A DNA stretch of 64,000 bases, taken from Prochlorococcus marinus CUG1416 (lineage in GTDB: Bacteria; Cyanobacteriota; Cyanobacteriia; PCC-6307; Cyanobiaceae). The stretch spans positions 1 through 64,000 of the forward strand of contig NZ_JAAORM010000001.1 of the NCBI RefSeq assembly GCF_017695965.1, written 5' to 3'. Both the position numbers and the translations under genes were made by a program. Positions 39,671 through 50,913 of this stretch are shown here, in pieces. The notes under the pieces were generated by a model that saw nothing but the letters and a program-made list of their open reading frames with translations, was not told where the DNA came from and made no database searches. The number at the start of each line of letters is the position of its first letter. Position 1 is the first letter of the stretch.

Positions 39671-41461
39671 TTGAAAAAAAGTAGTTCTAACAAAAAACTT
39701 ATTTCATTAAAAAGACAACCATTAGTCTTACTGATTTTTTCTTCTATTTCTTTTTTATTGATTTTATTAAGGTTGATTTTTTTACAACTCTTAAATTATG
39801 AATCTTTTAAAAAAATGTCTGATGAAAACAGAATTAGACTTATTGCTTCTCAACCAATACGGGGCAGAATACTTGATAAAAATGGTTATGTTTTAGCAGA
39901 TAGTAGAGTTAAATATTCTTTAATAATAAAGCCTCAATCTGTTAAAGAAAGTAGTTGGGAAAACCATAAATCAAGTATTTCTGATTTGTTAAATCTTGAT
40001 AGTAATTTAATTCAAAAAAAATATTTTGATGGTAAAAAAAATCAAAAACTTTCAGTAACTATTCTTGATGACTTGAATGTTGATCAATTAATCAAATTCA
40101 AGGAAAATGATGATAATTTATTTAGTTTTGAAATCGCGACGAAATTAATTAGAAATTATCCCTATCAATCTGTTGCTGCTCATGTAATTGGTTATAGTCA
40201 GCCAATCACTGAATCAGAATATAACTTTTTATCTAAGAAGGGTTATAAATTAAATGACTTAATTGGGAGAACTGGAATTGAATATGTTTATGAAGATTTT
40301 ATAAGAGGTGAATGGGGTGGAGAAATGGTTGAAGTAAATTCTTTAGGCAAATTTCAAAGATCATTGGGTATTAAACCTTCAAGGCAAGGTAATGATATTG
40401 AATTAACTATTGATATGAACTTGCAATTAGTTGCGGAGGAAGCACTGCGAGACAAAAAAGCTGGAGCGATAATAGTGATGGATCCAAGAGATGGTGCAAT
40501 AAGAGCAATGGCAAGTAAACCTACCTTTGACTTAAATTTTTTCTCAAAGGATTTTAAGCCTGAGACAGAATATAATAAGCTATTTAATTCTTCTGAAAAA
40601 CCTCTTTTTAATAGAGCATTAAATGCTTATGATCCAGGAAGTGTTTGGAAAATTGTAACGGCTTTGGCGGGCTTAGAAAGTGGAAAATTTCCTATTGATA
40701 CAATGCTAGAAACAAAACCATGTATTACTTATGGTAGTCAATGTTTTAGAGAACATAATGATTTAGGCTTTGGTGTAATAGGTTATGAAGATGCTTTAAG
40801 AGTTTCAAGCAATACTTTTTTTTATCAAGTCGGATATGGTGTAGGCGTTGATGAAATTTATGAGGTTTCAAAAAAGCTAGGTTTCAATTCTTTATCCGGA
40901 ATTGAAATTTCTGAACAAGAAAACATGGGCTTAGTAGCTAATAGTCAATGGGCTAAGGATGGTAGAGGATGGGGAGAACCAGGTAGAACTCCCTGGGTTC
41001 CCGAAGATATTGCGAGTATGTCTATTGGACAATTTGTCGTTCAAGTAACTCCAATTCAAATAGCTAGAGCATATGCAGCGATTGCTAATGGAGGTTATCT
41101 AATTACTCCCCATTTAACTAAAAAAGATGGAGAAAGTCTTTTAGATAAAAAACGTATTAAAATTGACATTGCTCCAAAAAATATTCAATTGATAAAAAGT
41201 GGCCTTAGAAAAGTGGTTGAGTCTGGAACGGGGGTATCAATTAATTATGGAGTTACAAATTTACCTCCAGTTTCAGGTAAAACAGGAACTGCTGAAGATG
41301 GTGAAGGTGGCTTAGATCACGCTTGGTTCGTTTGCTTTACTCCTTCGGAAAAGAGTGAGTTGGTTGTAGTTGCTTTTGCACAAAATACTCCAGGTGGAGG
41401 GTCTGTACATGCACTCCCTATGGCAAGAGAAATTTTAAAAGTTTGGAATGAAAAAAAATGA
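39671..41461 (+). CDS. mrdA: Class B penicillin-binding protein, PBP2/MrdA-like
   Basis: A transpeptidase for elongation of the cell wall. The 596-residue protein has an N-terminal membrane anchor (about 17-38), the pedestal motif RGRILDKNGYVLADS and LIGRTGIEYVYEDFIRGEWGGEMVEVNSLG typical of PBP2. Catalytic motifs are in order: SVWK (SxxK) in AYDPGSVWKIV, SSN (SxN) in VSSNTFFYQ and KTGT in VSGKTGTAEDG. The start is a TTG. No rodA gene is adjacent, so the PBP2 rather than FtsI label rests on motif form. Confidence 0.9.
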   Translation: MKKSSSNKKLISLKRQPLVLLIFSSISFLLILLRLIFLQLLNYESFKKMSDENRIRLIASQPIRGRILDKNGYVLADSRVKYSLIIKPQSVKESSWENHKSSISDLLNLDSNLIQKKYFDGKKNQKLSVTILDDLNVDQLIKFKENDDNLFSFEIATKLIRNYPYQSVAAHVIGYSQPITESEYNFLSKKGYKLNDLIGRTGIEYVYEDFIRGEWGGEMVEVNSLGKFQRSLGIKPSRQGNDIELTIDMNLQLVAEEALRDKKAGAIIVMDPRDGAIRAMASKPTFDLNFFSKDFKPETEYNKLFNSSEKPLFNRALNAYDPGSVWKIVTALAGLESGKFPIDTMLETKPCITYGSQCFREHNDLGFGVIGYEDALRVSSNTFFYQVGYGVGVDEIYEVSKKLGFNSLSGIEISEQENMGLVANSQWAKDGRGWGEPGRTPWVPEDIASMSIGQFVVQVTPIQIARAYAAIANGGYLITPHLTKKDGESLLDKKRIKIDIAPKNIQLIKSGLRKVVESGTGVSINYGVTNLPPVSGKTGTAEDGEGGLDHAWFVCFTPSEKSELVVVAFAQNTPGGGSVHALPMAREILKVWNEKK

Positions 41462-41483
41462 TATTAATTTTTGGTTTTAAAGT

Positions 41484-42008
41484 TTATGTTTTTAATTTTT
41501 TCATTTGTAAAAGTCTTTGAATTATATCTTCAATAGTTTTGGTATCTATCGGTTTACTATATGAGGACAAAAGTTGTCTGCCTAATACTTGACTTCCTAA
41601 ATGCACTAATTGAATGCGTAATGAAGTAAGCAGTTCTAACCCTATGCCACCAGAAAATGTTGCAATTGCAATTGGTTGACCATTAAATAAGTTTCTAAAG
41701 TCATCTCCCGAAATAGAGAGCCATGCTATGAAGTTCGAGAGAATGGGAGGTATAGATCCATTATATTCAGGAGCGCAAATCACCCACCTTTCTATTGCGA
41801 AAAGCTTTTTTTTTAATTCTTTTATTTCACTTGGAATATTTTCTTTGCTGTGAATTCTTGGATTAAATAATGGAATATCAAGAGTGGTAAGATCTAAAAT
41901 TTCAGACCTTATTTTAAGTTCATTACTTTTTTCAAGAAATTTTTCAGAAAGTTCTAGATTTTTACCACAACTAGCCGTAATGATTATTAGGTCTTTTGTT
42001 TCAGTCAT
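41484..42008 (-). CDS. NAD(P)H-dependent FMN reductase family protein
   Basis: A 174-residue flavodoxin-fold protein: IIITASCGKNLELSEKFLEK (phosphate loop region) and APEYNGSIPPILSNFIAWLS, the signature of the SsuE/ChrR/azoreductase group. It lies 17 bp downstream of flv1 on the same strand, so it may be co-transcribed with the two flavodiiron genes and supply or take reduced flavin there (inference). Confidence 0.85.
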   Translation of the reverse strand: MTETKDLIIITASCGKNLELSEKFLEKSNELKIRSEILDLTTLDIPLFNPRIHSKENIPSEIKELKKKLFAIERWVICAPEYNGSIPPILSNFIAWLSISGDDFRNLFNGQPIAIATFSGGIGLELLTSLRIQLVHLGSQVLGRQLLSSYSKPIDTKTIEDIIQRLLQMKKLKT

Positions 42009-42025
42009 AAATTAGATACATAAAT

Positions 42026-43828
42026 TTAATAGTTAGCACCTGTTTTGCGGTGATGAACTGCCGTTAGACTATTGGATTTTAGTATATTACCGTGTAGTAC
42101 TTCGGCGTATATTACCCAATGATCTCCACATTCCATTCTCTCTTTGACAGAAGCATCTAACCATGCGAGCGATTCAGGAATGATTATCTGTTCATTAGGA
42201 GTTAATTCAATATTTATGCCTTCAAATCTATCTTCTCCAGGTGCAAAGGGCTTTGTGAATCTTTTCAAAGGTTCTTTAAAATCTTTTTCACTAAGAATAT
42301 TTAATGCGAATGAATCTCCTATTTGCAGAAGAGACTCTACCGATCTATCTTTTGCTACTGCAATACTTAACCCGGGCGGAGAAAAACTTGCTTGACTAAC
42401 CCAAGATGCAAGCATAGCTCCTTTAATATTATTCTCATCTTTGCCTTTAGAGGCTGTAAGTACACAAAGTGAACCAATTACTCTTCCAAGAGCTTGTAGC
42501 TTTGGATCCGTTTTGCTTGTAATCATTCCAGTATCTGATTTTCTGGGTTTTTTCTTTGCTTTTTTTATAATTTTTCTTCCAAAGTGAGTTCCTATTTCTT
42601 CTAACTCTTTAATCTTTGGTTTATTTGGACTGAATTTAATCCTTATAGGGTCAAAACTAAACTTAAAACCACCGTCTTTTAATTTTGTTTCAAGTAAATC
42701 TATAGCTTCGCCGCTCCAGCCAAAACTGCCAAAAATTCCAACTGGCTTATCTCTATTACCCTCTGCTAATAATGTTCCTAATGCACTAACTATTGGAGTT
42801 GGGGCGTGACCACCCAATGTGGGTGAGCCTATTAAATATCCATCAGCATTTTGGATAGATTTTACAAGTACATCATTAGGTGTAAATTCACAATTAATAC
42901 TTTCAACTTCTACTGAGGTTCTATTTATCCCTTTAGCCAATGCATCACCTATTGAGGCTGTATTTCCATAGGCACTTGCATATATCAGAGCGATTTTAGG
43001 ATTATTTGTTGAGAGGTTCTCTCCCCATCTAATATAGTCATTTAAAAAGCTTTTTAAGCTATATTCGATCGCCGGACCATGTAATGGTGCAATAGTTTTA
43101 ATGTCATAATCTGCAATTTTTTCAGTTATTGATACCACTTGATTAGACATTGGTGCCATCAAGCAATCATAAAAATGTTTCCTATCAATTTCTGTACTAA
43201 CTCGATTTGTTTCAGACCAATATTTAGACGCAATGTGTGCAGAGAAAATTTTTTCACTAAGAAGTATTTCTTGATTACGTTCATAAATTATTAGGCCACC
43301 AGGCCAACGTGCTGTTGGAATAGGAATTAACTCTAGTGAAATGTTATCTAATTCTAAATTAAGTTCTTTTTTGATTATGTTTATTTCAGGTAATTGAATT
43401 TCAATAAAGTTTTCTAAGGTAGGATTTCTTTGATTCCAAAGTTCGCTAATAAGTTTATAACCTGGATTAGAGCAAGTAATAGTTGTGTTTTGAAATTGGG
43501 TACTTATATTTTTTATAGTTTCAATAATTTGGGGATTAATATGACCAGAAATGAAGTTGATTTTATCTAATTTAAATTGATCGCAAAACCTAGAAATTAC
43601 TTTATTAAATGAATTTAAATATTGTTTCTCAGGTGGATGAATAACAAAAAGTTCCTCATGACTTCTAATGAAAAAAGTATTAAAAGAAGTTCCTTTTTCA
43701 AGGTTAAATTCAAGTTCAAATCTTTCTTTATTTTGGTCTAAGAATCTTACACAAGAAAAATTTTCGGTAATTTCAAATGCTGATAAGTTTTGATTTTCTG
43801 CAAGTTGGCCTATATTTATATCTGACAT
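42026..43828 (-). CDS. flv1: Flavodiiron protein Flv1, non-canonical diiron site
   Basis: Light-protective O2 photoreduction downstream of photosystem I, as a partner of Flv3. The 600-residue protein has the three cyanobacterial domains: metallo-beta-lactamase-like, flavodoxin (IALIYASAYGNTASIGDALAKG) and flavin reductase (ASWVSQASFSPPGLSIAVAKDRSVESL). Diiron ligands are replaced: the HxExDH motif reads HINPQI, the later His is Arg in TARWPGG and the Asp is Lys in LLSEKIFS. This matches the Flv1 class. It follows flv3 by 16 bp. Confidence 0.92.
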   Translation of the reverse strand: MSDINIGQLAENQNLSAFEITENFSCVRFLDQNKERFELEFNLEKGTSFNTFFIRSHEELFVIHPPEKQYLNSFNKVISRFCDQFKLDKINFISGHINPQIIETIKNISTQFQNTTITCSNPGYKLISELWNQRNPTLENFIEIQLPEINIIKKELNLELDNISLELIPIPTARWPGGLIIYERNQEILLSEKIFSAHIASKYWSETNRVSTEIDRKHFYDCLMAPMSNQVVSITEKIADYDIKTIAPLHGPAIEYSLKSFLNDYIRWGENLSTNNPKIALIYASAYGNTASIGDALAKGINRTSVEVESINCEFTPNDVLVKSIQNADGYLIGSPTLGGHAPTPIVSALGTLLAEGNRDKPVGIFGSFGWSGEAIDLLETKLKDGGFKFSFDPIRIKFSPNKPKIKELEEIGTHFGRKIIKKAKKKPRKSDTGMITSKTDPKLQALGRVIGSLCVLTASKGKDENNIKGAMLASWVSQASFSPPGLSIAVAKDRSVESLLQIGDSFALNILSEKDFKEPLKRFTKPFAPGEDRFEGINIELTPNEQIIIPESLAWLDASVKERMECGDHWVIYAEVLHGNILKSNSLTAVHHRKTGANY

Positions 43829-43844
43829 TTTAAAGACTTATTTT

Positions 43845-45620
43845 CTAATAGTGATTAGCAACTTTTCTATGATGCACTGCTGTCTTGCATGATAAGTCAG
43901 AAACATTACCGTTTTCAACAATTCCGTAAATTATCCAATGGTCTGGAGTCTCCATTCTGGAACTAACTTTACAATCTAAAAAGGCGAGTGAATCTGAGAG
44001 AACTGGTCCTCCTTCAGCGATGTTGCTAATTACATCTACATCTGCAAATCTATCAGCTCCAGGGGCAAATCTTTTTAAAAAATGTCTGAACATTTTTTGA
44101 TAGTTATCTTCTCTCAAGATATTCACAACAAAACCATTCCCAACTTGCATATATGATTCAATAGCTCTATCTTTTGCTACTGCAACTGTAATACCAGGTG
44201 GAGAAAAGCTTGCTTGACTAACCCAACTTGCGACCATTGCACTTTGTCTAAATGTGGAACCTTCCCCTTGGCTCGCTGTAACTACATATAATCCTCCACT
44301 TAATCTACCTAACGCTTTATCTAAATTTGAATCAAGGCTCTTCATAGAGGCAATATTCTTCTTTTTATTGATCAATTGACCCAAGTCAGTTCCAGCTTCT
44401 TCGAATTGTTGATAAACAATGGGATCTGGAATATTTTTAACTCTTAAAGGGGAGAAAGCTTCTTTTTGACCAAGTTCTCTTAATTTATTTGCTAAGGAAT
44501 CTATTGGTTCATCATTTCCACCAAATGCATCATAGACAGCAGTAAATTGTTTCGGTTTTAGTGCTGCAAATAAAGTACCGAGGGATTCTTTTAATTCATT
44601 ATCTGAGTCAACTGGCCATGTGGGAATGACTAATGCTTTTGATTCGGAAATTAAACTTGTTAATTCTTGCGGGTCAGAAGATCTTAAATCAATTAATTGA
44701 ACCTGTGCATCTGCTTTACTTATTCCATGAGATATCGCTTGACTTAGTCGATCACAATAACCATAGTCACTTATATAGCAGACTGACACAAAATCATTAC
44801 CTTTGCTTTTATTGCTACTCCATTCTAGATATTTTCCTTTCCAAAAATTGACCTGATTATGGAGCAAAGGCCCATGACCAACAGCTATTGTTTTTAATTC
44901 AGGTAGCTTATCTATTCTTTTAATTGCCTGCAGAACGCTTCTAGCGTTTGGACCCATAAGGCAATCGTAATAAAAACGGAAATCATCGTATATTTCTTTT
45001 TGATCAGTGTCAAAAAATTCTTCAGAACAATAATGGAGTCCAAATGCATCGCATGTATAGAGAACATGTGTGCTGTGATCATATGAAAATATGGTATCTG
45101 GCCAATGTAAATTTGGTGCACTTATAAATTCAATATTATGTTCTAAACCACTCTTAGGATTAGTTCCGAGATTTAAAAACTCTCCACTCTTAACCTCTAG
45201 ACGCTTAAAGGGAATATGTATTTGGTCTTCAATAAATTTAAGGGCTAATTTTGATCCAACTATTGTGATATTTTGGTTTAATTCTATAAGATTACCTATT
45301 AAACCAGAATGATCAGGTTCTGTATGGCTTGTAATTAGATAATCAACTTCTTGCGGATTTACCTTTTTCAGTAATTCTTCAAACCATAATTCTTCGAACT
45401 TTGCATGACTTGTATCAATAATTGCTATTTTTTCGCCTCTAATAATAAAACTATTGTAAGTAGTTCCATTTCTTAAACCAAATTCAATATCAAATCTACT
45501 GCGATCCCAATCCAAAGATCTTATGGCACAAGAATCATCAGTGAAGTTTTGAGATTGAACTGTCAACTTGTTATTTATTTGTGCCAATTTAGAATTACTT
45601 GTCTGGGCAGAGGCTATCAT
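43845..45620 (-). CDS. flv3: Flavodiiron protein Flv3, canonical diiron site
   Basis: The 591-residue partner of Flv1 in electron transfer to O2 without reactive oxygen release. It keeps the ligands: HTEPDH, His in NLHWPDT, Asp in YTCDAFG and His in GHGPLLHN. It has the flavodoxin domain (VCYISDYGYCDRLSQAISHG) and a C-terminal flavin-reductase domain. It is the first gene of flv3-flv1-FMN reductase, divergent from alaS with 119 bp between. Confidence 0.93.
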   Translation of the reverse strand: MIASAQTSNSKLAQINNKLTVQSQNFTDDSCAIRSLDWDRSRFDIEFGLRNGTTYNSFIIRGEKIAIIDTSHAKFEELWFEELLKKVNPQEVDYLITSHTEPDHSGLIGNLIELNQNITIVGSKLALKFIEDQIHIPFKRLEVKSGEFLNLGTNPKSGLEHNIEFISAPNLHWPDTIFSYDHSTHVLYTCDAFGLHYCSEEFFDTDQKEIYDDFRFYYDCLMGPNARSVLQAIKRIDKLPELKTIAVGHGPLLHNQVNFWKGKYLEWSSNKSKGNDFVSVCYISDYGYCDRLSQAISHGISKADAQVQLIDLRSSDPQELTSLISESKALVIPTWPVDSDNELKESLGTLFAALKPKQFTAVYDAFGGNDEPIDSLANKLRELGQKEAFSPLRVKNIPDPIVYQQFEEAGTDLGQLINKKKNIASMKSLDSNLDKALGRLSGGLYVVTASQGEGSTFRQSAMVASWVSQASFSPPGITVAVAKDRAIESYMQVGNGFVVNILREDNYQKMFRHFLKRFAPGADRFADVDVISNIAEGGPVLSDSLAFLDCKVSSRMETPDHWIIYGIVENGNVSDLSCKTAVHHRKVANHY

Positions 45621-45739
45621 AGAATAATTCGCTTTATAAAATAACTTTAGTTATATAGAATATAGATCCGCGTGATCATTTTTGCGAAATAACCGAAATT
45701 ACGCTTTTCTTGAATTTTTATTCTTCTTATTCTGGATAA

Positions 45740-48400
45740 ATGACATCTCAACTGATTAAAAAAATAGTTACTGGAGATGAGATAAGAAATGCTTTTTTAA
45801 AATTTTACAGTGAAAAATTACATAAAATCATTCCAAGTGCATCTTTGATTCCAGATGACCCTACGGTTATGCTCACAATTGCTGGAATGCTACCTTTTAA
45901 ACCAGTTTTTTTAGGTTTAAAAGAAAGACCATCAAAAAGGGCTACATCTAGCCAAAAGTGCATCAGAACAAACGATATAGAAAACGTTGGAGTTACAGCT
46001 AGACACCACACTTTTTTTGAAATGCTTGGTAATTTCTCTTTTGGAGATTATTTTAAACGAGAGGCTATTCAGTGGGCTTGGGAATTAGTTACTAATGTTT
46101 ATCAACTTTCTGTTGAAAATATAATTGTGAGTGTTTTTAACGAAGACGGAGAGTCTGCAAAAATTTGGAGAGATCAAATTGGTATTCATCCAGATAGGAT
46201 AGTGAAACTAGGTGAGAAAGATAATTTTTGGTCATCTGGTAAAACAGGTCCATGTGGACCTTGTTCAGAACTTTATTATGATTTTCATCCTGAAAAAGGT
46301 CTGCAGAATATTGATTTAGAAGATGGAGATCGTTTTATTGAATTTTATAATCTTGTTTTTATGCAATATAATCGTGATCCTAATGGAAAATTGACAGATT
46401 TAAAATTTAAAAATATTGATACAGGAATGGGCCTTGAAAGGATGGCTCAAATATTGCAAAAAAAGCAAAATAATTATGAGACAGATTTAATTTTTCCTAT
46501 CATTCAAAAAATTTGTGAGATTGCAAATATTGATTATTTTTCTTCAGATGATAAAAACAAAATTTCTTTAAAAATTATTGGAGATCATACAAGAGCTGTT
46601 ATTCATTTAATTTCTGATGGAGTAGCAGCAAGTAATCTCGGCAGGGGATATATACTGAGACGGCTTATTAGAAGAATGGTCAGACATGGGAGGTTATTAG
46701 GCATAACAAATGAATTTTTACCTCATATTGCTACTGTCGGGATCAATCTAATGCAAAATAATTATCCCGATTTAAAAAATAATAGTGATTTAATTTTGAA
46801 TGAGATAAAAATTGAAGAAGTAAGATTTAGGGAAACTCTTGAAAGAGGAGAGAAATTGCTAGATGAGTTAATTTCTTCAGGGCAGAAATTGATTTCTGGT
46901 TTTAAAGCTTTTGAACTTTATGATACTTATGGATTTCCTCTAGAACTTACTGTAGAAATTGCTGAAGAAAATAGTATCAGTGTAGATGTAAAGGGTTTTG
47001 AAGAAGAAATGAATGCACAAAAAGAGAGAGCTAAAGCTGCTTCAACTAATATTGATTTGACATTAGAGGGATCATTAGAGCGAGAAATAGATCTTTTTAA
47101 CAAAACTGTTTTTAATGGTTATGATTCACTTCTTTCGGAAGCTGAAATAAAGGGTATATTCTTGGATTCAACATTAGTTAAGCAAGCAAGTAAAGGTCAG
47201 AAAGTTTTAATTGTTCTTGATCAGACAACTTTTTATGGAGAATCTGGCGGTCAAGTTGGTGATATTGGAACGATATTTTCAAAAGATGTAGAGGTCTTGG
47301 TTGATAATGTTATTCGAAAGAAAAATGTTTTTTTACATTATGGAACTATCAAAAAAGGAATATTAACTATTGGACAAAAAGTTAAGACTAATGTTAAACC
47401 CTCTAATAGAGCTAAGGCTGCTGCAAATCATACAGCTACCCATTTATTGCAATCTGCTCTTAAATCAATCGTTAATGAAAGTGTTGGACAAAAAGGTTCA
47501 TTAGTAGCCTTTAATAAATTAAGATTTGACTTTAATTCTTCAAATCCTATTTCTAAAGATCAAATTTCTAAGATTGAGACTTTAGTTAACTCTTGGATTA
47601 TGGAAAATCATATCCTAGAAATAAAAAATATGTCTAAGAGTGAGGCTCTTGAAAAGGGTGCAGTGGCCATGTTTGGAGAAAAATATGATGATGAAGTGCG
47701 CGTTGTTAATGTGCCAGGAGTTTCAATGGAACTTTGTGGTGGCACACATGTTAAAACTACATCTGAATTAGGTTCTTTCAAAATAATTAGTGAGGAAGGA
47801 ATCTCAGCCGGAGTAAGAAGAATCGAAGCATTATCAGGCCAATCAGCATTAGACTATTTCAGTGATAGAAATGCTTTAGTAAATCAACTAAGTGATTTGT
47901 TAAAAGCAAATCCTAATCAACTTTTTGAAAGGGTTAATAATTTGCAAGCAGAGCTTATTAATAAGAATAAAGAGATACAAAAAATGAAAGATGAAATTGC
48001 ATATTTTAAATACTCTTCTATGAAATCATCTGCAGAAATAGTAAATTCTTTTTCAATTTTAGTAAATCAGATTGATGGCTTAGATGGGAATTCTTTGCAA
48101 TCTGCAGCACTTAATTTAACATCTCATTTGGGAAATAAAGCAATAGTTATTCTTGGAGGAATACCAAATCCAGACAATAGAAAGTTGTTATTTGTAGTTT
48201 CTTTAGGGGATGATGCAGTAAAAATAGGATTGCATGCAGGTAAATTAATTAATGATATCGCAAGAATTTGTTCGGGAGGTGGAGGAGGAAAGCCTAACTT
48301 TGCTCAAGCAGGTGCCAAAGATATTGATAAGTTAAGTGATGCTATAGATTATGCTAAAAATCTTTTGCAAAAAACATTAGATAGTCATTCTGATAAATAA
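45740..48400 (+). CDS. alaS: Alanyl-tRNA synthetase
   Basis: Charges tRNA-Ala. The 886-residue protein contains the class II core ([50 protein letters not shown]), the editing domain zinc sites [12 protein letters not shown] and [13 protein letters not shown], and the C-Ala region with [14 protein letters not shown]. Full length, no anomalies. Its end overlaps the convergent speA gene by 16 bp. Confidence 0.98.
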   Translation: MTSQLIKKIVTGDEIRNAFLKFYSEKLHKIIPSASLIPDDPTVMLTIAGMLPFKPVFLGLKERPSKRATSSQKCIRTNDIENVGVTARHHTFFEMLGNFSFGDYFKREAIQWAWELVTNVYQLSVENIIVSVFNEDGESAKIWRDQIGIHPDRIVKLGEKDNFWSSGKTGPCGPCSELYYDFHPEKGLQNIDLEDGDRFIEFYNLVFMQYNRDPNGKLTDLKFKNIDTGMGLERMAQILQKKQNNYETDLIFPIIQKICEIANIDYFSSDDKNKISLKIIGDHTRAVIHLISDGVAASNLGRGYILRRLIRRMVRHGRLLGITNEFLPHIATVGINLMQNNYPDLKNNSDLILNEIKIEEVRFRETLERGEKLLDELISSGQKLISGFKAFELYDTYGFPLELTVEIAEENSISVDVKGFEEEMNAQKERAKAASTNIDLTLEGSLEREIDLFNKTVFNGYDSLLSEAEIKGIFLDSTLVKQASKGQKVLIVLDQTTFYGESGGQVGDIGTIFSKDVEVLVDNVIRKKNVFLHYGTIKKGILTIGQKVKTNVKPSNRAKAAANHTATHLLQSALKSIVNESVGQKGSLVAFNKLRFDFNSSNPISKDQISKIETLVNSWIMENHILEIKNMSKSEALEKGAVAMFGEKYDDEVRVVNVPGVSMELCGGTHVKTTSELGSFKIISEEGISAGVRRIEALSGQSALDYFSDRNALVNQLSDLLKANPNQLFERVNNLQAELINKNKEIQKMKDEIAYFKYSSMKSSAEIVNSFSILVNQIDGLDGNSLQSAALNLTSHLGNKAIVILGGIPNPDNRKLLFVVSLGDDAVKIGLHAGKLINDIARICSGGGGGKPNFAQAGAKDIDKLSDAIDYAKNLLQKTLDSHSDK

Positions 48401-50331
48401 CTACTTTTTCTGAGACTAATTTCGATTTGATCCATTAATTTCCTTGCTTCTTCAATAGTTAATTTTTGTTGATCAATTGCTGATTCAGTATTAATTCTTA
48501 TAGATTCAACCAAAGAAGCTGAACTGTAATCTAATAATTGTAAAATTTCAGATTTACTGTCCTCTTTAATAATATTTTTGACCTTATATGAATTATCTTG
48601 ATTTATATCTATATGAACAACGTTTGTACTGCCAAACAAATTGTGCAAGTTTCCTAATGCTTCTTGATAGGCTCCAGTCATAAAAATTCCAATTAGATAA
48701 TCTTTATCTTGCTCTGGCTTATGTAAATTTAGTAATGATTTAATTTTTCCATCATCAATAAAATTATTTAGTTTCCCATCTGAATCACAAGTTAAATCTG
48801 CAAAGTTGCCTTTGCAGAAAGGCTCTTCTAAGTGCCTATGTATTGGTAAAATTGGAAATATCTGATTGATTGCCCAGCTATCTGGAATAGATTTAAAGAT
48901 TGATATATTTGCATAATAAGTTGACGCAAGAGTTTCTGTAATTTCAGCTAAATCAGGGTGATTGATTTCATCATTATTCAGGTTATTAGAAATTTCTTGT
49001 GCGCAAGCCCAGGTAAGTTCTTCGGCATAAGCTCTTTCTGCTAAACTTAAAAATCCTAATCTAAAGGCAACTAAGCAATCTTCTTTAAACTTTTTTGCAT
49101 CATTCCATAGTTCAATTATTTGAGATAAATTTATTTTTTTATTTTTAAGTTTTTTTAATTCATAGAAAGTTTCAAGTAAATTTGAAATGATTAATTGTTG
49201 ATCTTTTTGATCAATAATTTGTAGTTTGGAACTGACATGGCTAGTTCCCAAGACATTAAAAATTAAAACTGAACAATGACTAATTATTGCTCTTCCACTT
49301 TCTGAGATTATGGTTGGATGCTTGATATTATTTAATTCACATGAATCTTTAATGGTTGCAATTACATCGTTAGCATAATTTTGAAGAGAATAATTAGTAG
49401 AGGTGTTGGAGGAGGTTTTAGTTCCATCAAAATCTATCCCTAATCCCCCCCCTACGTCGATATATTGCATTGGGGCTCCTAGTTTACATAGTTCAACATA
49501 TATTTGACTCGCTTCTTGTAATGCGTCTTTGATCACAGCAATATCACTTATTTGACTTCCTATATGAAAATGGAGCAATTTCATTTCGTTTATAAGATTT
49601 GCTTCTTTAAGTTCTTTTATTGTCAACATAATTTCTGGGATTGATAATCCAAATTTGGAATTATCTCCAATAGATTTTCCCCATCTACCACTACTTTTAC
49701 TTGATAACTTTGCTCTAATTCCTATCAATGGAGTCGCGTTAAGTTCTTGAACTGCTTGAATAATTCTTTTTACCTCATCTCGTTGTTCAATAACTATTAT
49801 TGGATTTTTACCGAGTTTTCTGGCCAAAGTAGCAATCTCAATATATTTTTTATCTTTATATCCGTTGCATATCAATAATGAATTTTGGTTTTCAAGAAGT
49901 GCAAGGCCAATTAATAGTTCTGATTTACTTCCTACTTCTAAACCAAAATTCCACTGACTACCAAACTCTATTATCTTTTCCAATACATTTTTTTGTTGAT
50001 TACATTTGACAGGAAAAACGCCTTGATAGATATTCTTATATTTGTAGTTTTTTATTGCTTTTGAAAAAGCATCATGTAGTGCATTTATTCGATCTTTTAA
50101 GATATCGTTAAATCTTATGATTAATGGAGGATTGATTTCTCTACTTTTAAGTTCTTTGACAAGCTTGAAAAGATCAATCTTTTTTTCAGATTTTATATCT
50201 TTAGTTACTGATATATTTCCTTTGGAATTTATAGAAAAATATTTATCCCCCCATTTGTCTATGTTGTAAGTCGAAATACTATCTTCAATAGTCCAAATAT
50301 TTTTTAATTTTTTTGGTTCAAAATTGGTCAA
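48385..50331 (-). CDS. speA: Biosynthetic arginine decarboxylase
   Basis: Makes agmatine, a polyamine precursor, from arginine with PLP. The 648-residue fold III enzyme has the cofactor Lys in [27 protein letters not shown], the glycine loop [15 protein letters not shown] and a late Cys-containing segment near LTCDSDGK. Length agrees with the SpeA family. It is divergent from ndk across a 120-bp gap. Confidence 0.95.
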   Translation of the reverse strand: MTNFEPKKLKNIWTIEDSISTYNIDKWGDKYFSINSKGNISVTKDIKSEKKIDLFKLVKELKSREINPPLIIRFNDILKDRINALHDAFSKAIKNYKYKNIYQGVFPVKCNQQKNVLEKIIEFGSQWNFGLEVGSKSELLIGLALLENQNSLLICNGYKDKKYIEIATLARKLGKNPIIVIEQRDEVKRIIQAVQELNATPLIGIRAKLSSKSSGRWGKSIGDNSKFGLSIPEIMLTIKELKEANLINEMKLLHFHIGSQISDIAVIKDALQEASQIYVELCKLGAPMQYIDVGGGLGIDFDGTKTSSNTSTNYSLQNYANDVIATIKDSCELNNIKHPTIISESGRAIISHCSVLIFNVLGTSHVSSKLQIIDQKDQQLIISNLLETFYELKKLKNKKINLSQIIELWNDAKKFKEDCLVAFRLGFLSLAERAYAEELTWACAQEISNNLNNDEINHPDLAEITETLASTYYANISIFKSIPDSWAINQIFPILPIHRHLEEPFCKGNFADLTCDSDGKLNNFIDDGKIKSLLNLHKPEQDKDYLIGIFMTGAYQEALGNLHNLFGSTNVVHIDINQDNSYKVKNIIKEDSKSEILQLLDYSSASLVESIRINTESAIDQQKLTIEEARKLMDQIEISLRKSSYLSE

Positions 50332-50451
50332 TTTATTTCTTAATAATTAAAATGTTTTTGAAAATAAATCAAAACAATATCTTTTATTTTAATGATTACT
50401 TGCCAAGTTACCACCCAAAAGTTGAATATACATAGAGTGATTATTAACTAA

Positions 50452-50910
50452 ATGACCAAAGAGAGAACCTTTATTGCAATTAAACCAGATGGAGTTCAAA
50501 GAGGATATGTTGCTGAGATTATTGGCAGATTTGAAAAAAAAGGATTTAAATTGGTTGGATTAAAGCAATTAATCCCTTCAAAAGATCTTGCTCAAAATCA
50601 TTATGGTGTACATAGAGAAAGACCCTTTTTTGGTAATTTAGTAGACTTTATCTCAAGTGGTCCTGTTGTAGCAATGGTGTGGGAAGGCGAAGGAGTTATT
50701 TTGAGTGCTAGAAAACTAATAGGTGCAACAAAACCTCTTGAAGCAGAGCCTGGAACAATTAGAGGTGATTTAGCTATTGATATAGGGAGGAATATTATTC
50801 ATGGTTCTGATGGAGAAGATACTGCAAAATTTGAAATTGATCTATGGTTTAACGATGAGGAATTATGTGAGTGGGAAACTTCTGATTCGAAATGGCGATC
50901 TGAAAATTAA
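50452..50910 (+). CDS. ndk: Nucleoside diphosphate kinase
   Basis: Exchanges gamma-phosphates among NTPs and NDPs. The 152-residue protein is complete: [30 protein letters not shown] and the phospho-His in [16 protein letters not shown]. Its stop is 3 bp from that of the convergent oxidase gene. Confidence 0.97.
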   Translation: MTKERTFIAIKPDGVQRGYVAEIIGRFEKKGFKLVGLKQLIPSKDLAQNHYGVHRERPFFGNLVDFISSGPVVAMVWEGEGVILSARKLIGATKPLEAEPGTIRGDLAIDIGRNIIHGSDGEDTAKFEIDLWFNDEELCEWETSDSKWRSEN

Positions 50911-50913
50911 AAT

